From Aurantiochytrium sp. KH105 (taxonomy: Eukaryota > Sar > Bigyra > Thraustochytrida > Thraustochytriidae): a stretch of 64,000 bases of DNA. This document shows positions 9,425 to 17,595 of this stretch, one piece after another. Position numbers and translations under genes: made by a program. How positions within the stretch are numbered: position 1 is the stretch's first letter; each line of letters begins with the position of its first letter. The DNA lies in the NCBI GenBank assembly GCA_003116975.1, contig BGKB01000063.1:186001-250000 (forward strand), written 5' to 3'. The notes beneath the pieces are model-generated. The model was not told the DNA's origin. It saw only the letters and a program-made list of their open reading frames with translations, and searched no databases.

Positions 9425-11956
9425 CTACCGACGTTTCGCTATTGTTCCCAGGCTCTGGCGCTCATTAGTGCTCAAGTACGTGTACACGAAGAGGATCGCG
9501 CAGAGATGCTCCAGGAAGCCGGCAATGAGGACGCGGGCATGCAAGGTCAATGCGTCGCAGCCAATCCAATCGGGCGTCAGTTTATCCTGCTCAGAGGCGT
9601 CCTGCGCACAATGTGAATCGAAGCCGAAAACGCGATAGGCCACGTCGAGGGCACCCGTGGAGAGCGAGATCTGGACGCTGATGACGGGAATTGCCAGCCA
9701 TATTGTCGCGTAGAGCGCCGAAAGCCATTCGCCTGGCGTCTCGAGCGCACTCATCGGCACCGTTCGCTTGGAAGCAAACATTAGGCGATAGCAAGTACCT
9801 CGAAAGGAAAAGAGGAGACGGCATGATGCGGCGAGCGGCAAAAGGCCCCACGCGCTTGTGAACATGCACACATAGCCCATTTGGATGACAATGCTTAAGT
9901 AGTCGTCGTGCTCCGAATAACGCGGCAAGAGCGACTGCAAAATGACCTCGCTCGCATTAAGCTTGTTCAAATCTGGCGTGTTCTTGAATATGTGTATTTG
10001 CCGGCAAGACTCTGCTCCCACGACTTGCAAGTCCGCCGCTGTTGTGTCCCGACTACCCTCTTGACGAACTACCGGTGTCCCATCAGACCTTTCGTGCGCC
10101 ATCGTTATCAACCTTTCGTAAAGAGTTTCGGCTGAGTAGACCAGGGCTGGCGCGTTCGCATCGCGGACAGAGTGCCCTTCTGCGTCGCTCCCGAGGTCAA
10201 TGATTCTGCGTCTAGCGGCCTTGGCCGACAGAGCAAGACGCGCAATTCGCGAGGGCACAAAGGTCTCCAGAATGCCATTGACGAAGGAGGTGACCAAAAC
10301 GGGTGTGACAAAGGCCTCGTCGAGACGAATCTTGTCAGCACGCCAGCCCCAAGGCGGAACAATGTAGCCATGGCCCGCCGCGATGAGCCACTCTTGTATC
10401 GCGGCGCCAAAGGGCACGTATAAAAAGGTAATGGTCAAATACCACACAAACATATTGAGCCAAATGAAAAAGAAGGACTTGCGCACAAAAAACTTGTGAA
10501 AATCCTCCAAGGTTTCGTGGCCCTCTTGCACGGTGAGCCAAAAGGTGAGTCTGCGGAAGAATGAAGTTTGGAAAACGTCGAGAATGAGCCCCATGACAAT
10601 GCCTTGGCACAGAATGTAGACCCAGCGGTCGGTGCCAACTGTCGCAGCCTCATGAGAAAAGCAAACACCCCAATAACGGCAATCAGACGGCTGCGTTGCA
10701 AGCAAAAGTGGAAATTCTTCGCGATGTACAAAATATTCCCGGTAACAATTGGGAGGCCACATGGACTCGGGTACATCTTCCATCGCCTGTGAGCCGTTGC
10801 CAATGCCACTCTGGTGAAGCAGAAACTCGCAGCACTCACACGTGGGGGCGTGCTTGCCAAACACATACCATTGCGTGAAAAAGAGACTCACAGGAACCAA
10901 AAGGAGAATATTGACGGCCACAAAAAGCATGGTGAAGGCGCCCGCCGCGATGCGTCGCCGTTGCCGACGAGATGCCGATGCTTCTCGAAGCGATGCTGGC
11001 ACATTGGGATTTAGAATGCTTCCTGGGGCACTGACCACGTGGCGCGACTTCCATTGGCGAGCTAGAGTCATGAAGCGAAAGGTCCACCTTCGAGCGAGCC
11101 AAGGGCCCCAAGCTCCGCATGTAAAGACGCCAAAGACGCCGAGAAGAATCACATACGCATCCCACGACACGAAACGAACAAGCAGGTAGTTGGCTGTGGA
11201 CAATGTAGCCAGCGCAAGAACGCACCTTCGGTAGTGCAAGAGAAACTCGATCGAGACAGAGATTCGATCTCCAAATTGTTGACGAAGTGTCTCTGTACGC
11301 ATGGTCTCACTTGTTTGCAAAATCCAATGACGCCACACGTGCAGTAGACGCGCTCGCAAACGTGCGGCTAGCCCGAGGTTTGTAGGCGCAGAATAGCCAA
11401 GGGAATGGAGAAATGCCTCGTTAAAGTACTCATCCTGCAATGGAAAGATGTCATGCACAACGCTCTCCAGCGGGGTGGAACGCTCGCCGCCTCTGGTGAC
11501 GTCAAACGAGCGCGCAACACCGTTGACATCTGTATTGATGTCATCCAAGCATTGCTGAATAATGCAATTGGTGAGGACGAGCTCTTCGGCGGGTGACAAG
11601 TCGCTGACGTGGTGGTTTGCTAAGAGCTTCTCGTCGGTGATGGGAACGTTCAGTTTTGCGTTTTGTCGTCGAGCCAACTCTCGCTGCAGCGTCAGCGATG
11701 GCTCGTGGGCGTTGGCGTCGATTATGAGAACAATGTACTCGGGTGTGTCTGCTGTTTCGAGAAGAACGCCGACATGAAGGTTTGCTTTTATGAGGGCTTG
11801 GACGAGAGCGCAATGTAGTTCTTGAGCCTGACGCTTGTCGATACCATCGTCAGCAGCCGCTATGCGTAGAACGATTGCGAACGAGTACGCTAGGGTTGTG
11901 GCACTCTTTTTTGGTATTGATGACGATGCCGGTGGCTCTGCGTGCACGCGTGTCAT
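9425..11956 (-). CDS. Anoctamin/TMEM16-family membrane protein
   Basis: An 843-residue multispanning protein of the anoctamin family (ion channels, lipid scramblases or ER tethers). An acidic-basic N-terminal domain (1-230) precedes about ten membrane segments from residue 240 onward. The best family signature is LPRYSEHDDYLSIVIQMGYV at about 677-696, followed by a TSAWGLLPL segment equivalent to TM7-TM8. The TM6 motif N560-G-I-L-E564 with a following Pro keeps two calcium ligands. TM7 reads D685-Y-L-S688 where the family has E-x-x-E, and the TM8 E/D pair is replaced by small polar residues. A loop at 372-430 has cysteines (CECC, NC, DC, VC) typical of the disulfide-bearing extracellular loop. 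The gene is intronless. Confidence 0.85.
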   Translation of the reverse strand: MTRVHAEPPASSSIPKKSATTLAYSFAIVLRIAAADDGIDKRQAQELHCALVQALIKANLHVGVLLETADTPEYIVLIIDANAHEPSLTLQRELARRQNAKLNVPITDEKLLANHHVSDLSPAEELVLTNCIIQQCLDDINTDVNGVARSFDVTRGGERSTPLESVVHDIFPLQDEYFNEAFLHSLGYSAPTNLGLAARLRARLLHVWRHWILQTSETMRTETLRQQFGDRISVSIEFLLHYRRCVLALATLSTANYLLVRFVSWDAYVILLGVFGVFTCGAWGPWLARRWTFRFMTLARQWKSRHVVSAPGSILNPNVPASLREASASRRQRRRIAAGAFTMLFVAVNILLLVPVSLFFTQWYVFGKHAPTCECCEFLLHQSGIGNGSQAMEDVPESMWPPNCYREYFVHREEFPLLLATQPSDCRYWGVCFSHEAATVGTDRWVYILCQGIVMGLILDVFQTSFFRRLTFWLTVQEGHETLEDFHKFFVRKSFFFIWLNMFVWYLTITFLYVPFGAAIQEWLIAAGHGYIVPPWGWRADKIRLDEAFVTPVLVTSFVNGILETFVPSRIARLALSAKAARRRIIDLGSDAEGHSVRDANAPALVYSAETLYERLITMAHERSDGTPVVRQEGSRDTTAADLQVVGAESCRQIHIFKNTPDLNKLNASEVILQSLLPRYSEHDDYLSIVIQMGYVCMFTSAWGLLPLAASCRLLFSFRGTCYRLMFASKRTVPMSALETPGEWLSALYATIWLAIPVISVQISLSTGALDVAYRVFGFDSHCAQDASEQDKLTPDWIGCDALTLHARVLIAGFLEHLCAILFVYTYLSTNERQSLGTIAKRR

Positions 11957-13301
11957 GGGATAGCTTGGCTTTGTTGATTGCCAACCTACCTTCTCTCACT
12001 CCCTACCTACCGAGCCAGCTAGCTGTTCTAATGAGGGGGGCCTTGCTTTCTCCTTTTCCGATTGCGAGGGACGCTACAGCTCGCTCGTGCTCTGCTCTTT
12101 CGAAGAGTTATCAGGCCATGCGGTCGTGCATGCTCGGCAATCAAGCCCGACCAATCACACATACACACGCACAAGTGTAGATCCGCAAAAAGAGACGAAC
12201 AACAGATCCTGGTCGAAAAGGAGCCCAGCCACATGATTACAACTTGCCTCTCTGTCAACGGCCATGTCGTATCTCCTCCCAAGCGCAGCACCAATTTGCT
12301 GCCTTTCCTGCAATCAAATATGTATCCAATCTTATCCTCCAATAGGGCTCGCCGCGGCGCTGCATATCCATTCTATCCTGTATTGCTCGTAAAATCCTTT
12401 ATCATGTAGAGTCCCTCCCACTGGCAGTGCAACCAAGTGCAAGTGCACTGCAGTATCTTCATCCGGCTGCAGGACCCTGGCCGCCGCAAGTCAAGTCGCA
12501 AGTGCAACTTGGCCTCGTGCGCGCACTCGCGCAGCCAAGCTCCACGCGGATCCCCGGCCCACCCTCTCTTTGCCCTTGCGCCACGAACTGCGAATATCCC
12601 AGCAGCTGGCTGCAGGCAGTGCGCAAGCTAGCTGCAGTGCGCAAGCTAGCTGCAGCAGCCATGGCAAATGATCTGCCTGCAGCTGCCTGCACAGTGCTCT
12701 ATCTCTCTGGCACTGCGATGACTGCACTGCACTCACTGCCTGCAGCAGTGTTTCGTACTTTTGTTGTAGTGTAGGCCTGGTGCACGCGACGCTGCAGAGC
12801 AGCGCACAGAAGAAAGAAAGAAAAAAAGAAAGAAAGAAAGAAAGAAAGAAGGAGAGAAAGAAGGAGAGAAAGGCAGGAAGGAGGCGAGAGGAGCGCGGCC
12901 TCGCACGCACCCGGCGGGCGCGCGGCGCAGAGGCCGATCGTGCGGGCGGAGAGCGCGCGCGGGCACGCAGGCGGGGCAGACGCGCGACGCAGCGGCGAGA
13001 GAGCGCGCGAGCGACGCAGGCAGGCGGGCGGGCAGGCAGGCGCGTCCGGGCCGGCGCAGAGCGCGATCGAGGGGGCTGCCGCGAGCGAGCGAGCTCGCCG
13101 AGTGAGGCTGCCAGCAGAGGCAAGGCGAGCAAGGCAAAGCAGGCATCTTTCTTTCTTTCTTTCTTGCTTTCGCTCGCCTGCACGCGGCGCGACGCGAGCA
13201 AGCGCGCGGCGCGGAGGGAGAGGAGAGGAGGGCCCGGGAGGAGCAGGCGCGGACGAGCGCGGCAAGTGCGAGCAAGCGCGCGGTGAGGAGAAGAAGGCAC
13301 C
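11957..13301. repeat. Divergent promoter region with GAAA/CTTT tracts
   Basis: This 1.35 kb separates the anoctamin (-) from V-ATPase subunit D (+). CTGCAGTGC/AGCTAGCTGCAG-type degenerate repeats occupy about 12430-12760. A GAAA tetramer run spans about 12809-12880, and a TTTC run spans 13147-13168. Between them is very GC-rich GCGAGCGAGC sequence. Open frames on both strands encode only Lys/Arg/Ala or Ser/Leu low-complexity peptides. I see no gene. Confidence 0.7.
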
Positions 13302-14024
13302 ATGAGCAGCTCGGATCGCATCGATGGCGTCTTCGCCACCCGAATGAACCAGCAGACGTACAAGGCCAAGGTCAAGGGCGCCGAGAAGGGCTACGAGCTG
13401 CTGAAGAAGAAGGCAGACGCACTCAAGGCCAGGTTCCGCGCGCTCTTGAAGGAGATCAGGGACGCCAAGATGGCGCTTGCAGAGGAGATGCCGGCCGCCT
13501 TCTTGGGACTTGCCAGTGCAATGTACCTAAACGAGAAGTTCCGGGACAATGTCGCCTACGAGGTCAAGGACGCGTCCGTGCGCGTGTTCGCCTCTGAGGA
13601 TAACGTTGCTGGCGTGCGGCTTCCGGTGTTTCAGGAGAACTTTATTGAATCGCAAGGCGATCGCTTCGGACTTACGCAGGGTGGCCAGACCATCGAGCAG
13701 GCCAAAAAGAAGTTCCAGTCTCTCATCCTCAAGCTCGTCAAGCTCGCCAGTCTGCAGACCTCCTTTGTCACCCTCGATGAGGCGCTCAAGGTCACCAACC
13801 GCCGCGTCAACGCTCTCGAGTTCGTCGTCATCCCGCGCATGTCCGCCACTGTCAAGTACATTGCCAAGGAGCTCGATGAGATGGAGCGCGAAGAGTTCTT
13901 CCGCCTGAAAAAGGTTGTGGCCATGTCGGACGACGGTCCTCCCCCCGAGGACGTCGACACCAAGGAGGCCGAGACCGCGCTGCCTGGCTTCGACGAGAGC
14001 AACGAGGACGACGTCATTTTTTAA
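13302..14024 (+). CDS. VMA8: V-type proton ATPase subunit D
   Basis: A 240-residue central-stalk rotor subunit of the vacuolar H+-ATPase V1 sector, transmitting torque from ATP hydrolysis to the membrane ring. The length and the two long terminal helices fit the ATP-synt_D family. The N-terminal helix (about 13-75) includes [17 protein letters not shown]. The C-terminal helix includes [16 protein letters not shown] and a following [12 protein letters not shown] segment, the family's most conserved block. The tail is acidic, ending in DDVIF. The start has an excellent context (CACCATGAG). The gene converges on the EF-hand gene at 14551. Confidence 0.97.
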   Translation: MSSSDRIDGVFATRMNQQTYKAKVKGAEKGYELLKKKADALKARFRALLKEIRDAKMALAEEMPAAFLGLASAMYLNEKFRDNVAYEVKDASVRVFASEDNVAGVRLPVFQENFIESQGDRFGLTQGGQTIEQAKKKFQSLILKLVKLASLQTSFVTLDEALKVTNRRVNALEFVVIPRMSATVKYIAKELDEMEREEFFRLKKVVAMSDDGPPPEDVDTKEAETALPGFDESNEDDVIF

Positions 14025-14550
14025 GAATTTCACCGTGTTGCGTGATAATAACAAACAATCCCTTCTTCTTTCTTTTTCTGTGCTTTGCTTTTTTTCTCTT
14101 CATTCTTTCCAATTCCTTTTATTTCTTTCCTTGCTCGTTTCGATTTATTCGAGAACTCTGTTTCTTCTTCTTCTTCTTCTTCTTCGTCGTCGTCTTTCGG
14201 TATACCACGTAGTAGGCCATAAATACATTCCTGAGTTGGTGTGATCCCGTAAACTCGCACGATATGACACAACTTGTGATGAAGATCCTTTACAGACTCC
14301 CCTCGATGCATTGTTCACGCATCGGCGGTCCAGGAATTCGAATTCCAAGGACATGACAGTACTATCTGGAGAATCAAGGCTTGCAAGAAAATGAAAAGAA
14401 AGGAAACGAGGAAAGGGAGGGACAAGCTATTCAATTGACTCTGGCACACACACATGATCTTATTGCTTACTTGAAAGAGGATGCTTCGAAAGAGAGGGAG
14501 GGAGATGAACACGAAAGGGTAGGTCCAGCGAAGAGCTGGCTGGAAAAGAC
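14025..14550. other. Convergent 3' region
   Basis: This 526-base gap between two convergent genes is pyrimidine-rich on the plus strand (TTCTTCTTC at 14160-14186, then TCGTCGTC). It is probably 3' untranslated sequence for both. I see no gene or conserved element. Confidence 0.5.
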
Positions 14551-15780
14551 TTACTCGTCGTCCTCGTCCTCGTCGTCTCCGGAGAGAGAAGACACCCACT
14601 TGACAAAGGTAACAAGAAATTCCATAAAGGTGATTTCTCCTGAGCCATCGAGATCGAGCTCCTTCCAGCGCTCCGCGCTCATGAAACCACTGATGAGCTC
14701 ATCGTGCGTGCTCTCCTTGCGCACAATCGTCTTTCGGACTTTCTGCGGGCCAGCCGCGGGCTTTTCCTGCTCGCCGCTGTGGGCCGACCTTCCAGAACCT
14801 GGCGTATTTGCGGGGTTTTTCACCTCGCCAGACTCAATGTCGATTTCACCGCTCTCCGAGAGTTCCTTGTTGTTTTTCCACTCGTGGACGGCCATATTGC
14901 GGCCGGAGGAAGAGGTACGCACCATCTGATCGAATTGTAGAAGATTCTTGTCCTTGCTACCTTGCTTATTGAAGAGCCCAGCAAAGCTTCCACGGCGACT
15001 GCCCGAGCGTTTTTGCGCGGCCAAGAGGAGCTGCGCAGGGTCCACGGAGTTGCGACGCGCTTGCGAGTCCCGTCGTCGCTGATTGCTTGCGCGCGTATCT
15101 TTTGTCATTTCTGCCTCCCCGGTGCTCTGGTTGAGCGCCTCTTGCATGTCGTGGTAGCTGATGACACCTGAGCACGAAACGTCAAAGGCGAGGAACATCT
15201 CGGTGGCGAGCTCAAATACACGGCGAACTCCCTTGGTGTCTGCAAAGATTTTAGAAGCAGACTTGACTTCGGCGTCATCGGCGAGCTCCGGAATAAGGTC
15301 GAGAATATACGCAAGACCGATGCAGCAAATAAGTTCCTTGAATTGCACCGAGCCGTCCTTGGAGACGTCAGCATCGACAAAGATCTCCTTGATAACCTCT
15401 TTGCTGATGCCGGGGTTGAGTTTGTGCATGAGAATTTCTACCTCGTTAAATTCGAGGCTGCCGCTTTGATCCGTGTCGGTCTCGTCGTAGAGTCGGTGCA
15501 GCTCGCGGAAAGTCTTTTGCATTTTGGGAAAGTTCAATAGAACACGATTCACGCACGAATTGTGGGTTCTGCCAGCCTGCATGCGCTCCTTGTTCTTCTC
15601 TTTGAGGGTCTTGACAACGCGCTGCTCCAGAGCGCTTTGCGCCTCGTAGGCTACCTTTCGCGGCTTTTGGTTGTACTCAACGGAGCCGACTTCAGGATGT
15701 GAGTTGCTGCGGACCACGCGCTCCAACGAGTGCGTCTGGGCGACGGTCGTCTTCTTCGCAACGCTTGCTGTGCCCCCCAT
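14551..15780 (-). CDS. EF-hand calcium-binding protein with N-myristoylation signal
   Basis: A 409-residue protein with four EF-hand loops: residues 102-113 (DTDQSGSLEFNE), 138-149 (DVSKDGSVQFKE), 200-211 (DVSCSGVISYHD, weak) and 376-387 (DLDGSGEITFME). The first, second and fourth have good ligands. Loops 3 and 4 are separated by about 165 residues of Ser/Arg/Lys-rich sequence with RRxS-type kinase sites (RRDS, RRGS). The N-terminus MGGTAS fits the N-myristoylation consensus (Gly2, Ser6), so membrane association that depends on calcium is plausible. The tail is acidic (DDEDEDDE). The paralogue family is unknown; it resembles calcineurin-B or CDPK regulatory lobes only in the loops. No kinase domain is present. 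Confidence 0.85.
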   Translation of the reverse strand: MGGTASVAKKTTVAQTHSLERVVRSNSHPEVGSVEYNQKPRKVAYEAQSALEQRVVKTLKEKNKERMQAGRTHNSCVNRVLLNFPKMQKTFRELHRLYDETDTDQSGSLEFNEVEILMHKLNPGISKEVIKEIFVDADVSKDGSVQFKELICCIGLAYILDLIPELADDAEVKSASKIFADTKGVRRVFELATEMFLAFDVSCSGVISYHDMQEALNQSTGEAEMTKDTRASNQRRRDSQARRNSVDPAQLLLAAQKRSGSRRGSFAGLFNKQGSKDKNLLQFDQMVRTSSSGRNMAVHEWKNNKELSESGEIDIESGEVKNPANTPGSGRSAHSGEQEKPAAGPQKVRKTIVRKESTHDELISGFMSAERWKELDLDGSGEITFMEFLVTFVKWVSSLSGDDEDEDDE

Positions 15781-17595
15781 GGTGCGTAATGCGCAAAGCG
15801 TGCGCTGCGCTCTCTACGATCGTCAATAACCTCGACGCCTGGCCTATGTATGGGGGCGGCAGCAGAAGCACCACAAGCAGCTAGGCACCAAGGTTCGCCT
15901 TTGGACAGGAGAATGTCCTGCGGCACGGCTCCGTCGCTTCAAGCTCGTTGGATATGCACCAAGTTTCGCGCGCGCGCGCGCCCAAGCGCACGCCCGAAAC
16001 CAACGCCGTCTGCTCTCACGGCAGCCGGTCGACGTGCGTGGCGGCGAGGCCACGATGCGCCGCGGACGCCACCTGGTCTGATCTTGTCTAACTTTGGTTG
16101 GTTTGTTTGCCCCACCGCGCCACAAGAAAGGTCAAGCAAGCGAAGGCCGACCAGGTCGATGTTGTAACTCGAACAAAATGCCCCGTGGCTTGCCGGAACT
16201 CTTCAGGCGTCCGGACTCGGGGCCGGAAGGTGGAAATTGCTTGAACGAATAAGTGCGGACCCGCGCCTTCCTAATAACGCCGCACGCAAAAGGAGGAGAG
16301 ATTTACTTTATGAGTATACGCCCCTCACTCATACTCCACTCTTGCTCTCTCTCTCTCTCTCTCTCTCTCGCAGACTAGCTTGCTAGCTGGCTGGCTGGCT
16401 GGCCGGTTGGTCGGCTGGCTTGGCTGGCTGCTTGTGCGCAATCTACCTGGTTGTGTGTAGTACCAAACTCAGACAAATTTCCTCGGGCCAGAACCGGAGC
16501 TGTTGCGCTGATCAGTAGAGATGAAAACGGCGTCACCAAGAGCAGAATTAGAAAGCATCAGCGCCGCGCCTCTGAGACTCCGCGCCCCACCAACGGACAT
16601 ATTTTGCGCCAGACTCCGCCTCTGCCCCCATCCCCTCTTGCACCGCTTCCGCCGCTGGGTCGGTACATGACGCTCGAGCGGCGGCTGCTCTTCGAAAGCG
16701 CATTCGGCACGGACGCGGGCCTGTGCACGAGCAGCGCCCCAAACGTGCGACAAAGAACTGTGCAGCTTATGCGGCGAGCGGGACAAAGGACTCTCAAAGC
16801 TCGAGGCCCTGCTAAGCTAGCTCCCCGGACAGTTCAGTTACGATTACGGTTTATAGAAACCGCCCAGGAAAGCCGTTTCAGACTAACCACCTATAACGAT
16901 GAAAGAAAAACAAACCAACCTAACTGTCGCGCCGTTCATGATCGCATCGCACTGCACGTGTGGACGGATGATTTTTTCCCGCGGCGCCGACCTAACGACC
17001 GCCGCCGCCGCGCGCGAGAGCCCCAATCAATCTCGAATCCTCCGTCGCGTCTGGCAGGCTCGGCGCCGCGAAGAAGCGGGGCCGCCGCGGTGGTTTGGCG
17101 CTCGAGCGCGCGCGCGAGCGAGCGAGCGAGGAAGCTAGCAGAAAAGCGCAGCAGAAAAGCGCAGCAGGCGAGCTTTTGGCTTTTGCCTTGCTTGTCAAGT
17201 TGCTAGTACTACGCACACTGCGCAGACCAAGCAAGCGAGCGCAGTCTGACAAACAAACGACCTTTGCAGCCCATAAACTTTGCGCTCGCGCCCGCGACCA
17301 GACGACAGGCAGTCAGGCAAGGCAAGGCAAGGCAAGGCTAGGCTAGGCAAGCGTGCGCGCAGAGCAGACCAGTGCGTGCGTGCACAGCGCCGTGCAGCGC
17401 TCAGCAGGGCAAGCAAGACTCGACCAGTTGTGTGGAGAAAGGGAGTCGTCGTGGCAACGACCGAGACATTGATTGACGTCGAAGGCTGGGCCCCTTTGTG
17501 CACGCCAAGCAGCTCGCCGCCGCGGGGGCAGCAGCAGAGACACGGAGCCGAAAGAGAGCGGGAACGCTTGAGGAGGAAAACGTTGGGCGGTCGGT
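15781..17595. repeat. Long divergent promoter region with (CT)n and pentamer repeats
   Basis: This 1.8 kb separates the EF-hand gene (-) from the coiled-coil gene (+). It carries a CT dinucleotide run at about 16345-16369, a CTGGCTGG/TTGGCTGG tract at 16385-16430, GCGAGCGAGC around 17105-17130 and a GGCAA pentamer run at about 17314-17350. A 251-codon frame at 16451-17206 has a low-complexity Arg/Ser/Pro translation and no features, so I reject it. Confidence 0.65.

Noticed and set aside
16451-17206. 251-codon frame upstream of the coiled-coil gene
   Set aside because: It has no conserved features, is Arg/Ser/Pro-rich, and lies in a repeat-bearing promoter region.
15781-17595. Hidden exon of a third gene in the long divergent gap
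   Set aside because: I see no splice-flanked, codon-biased segment in either strand that resembles a known protein.
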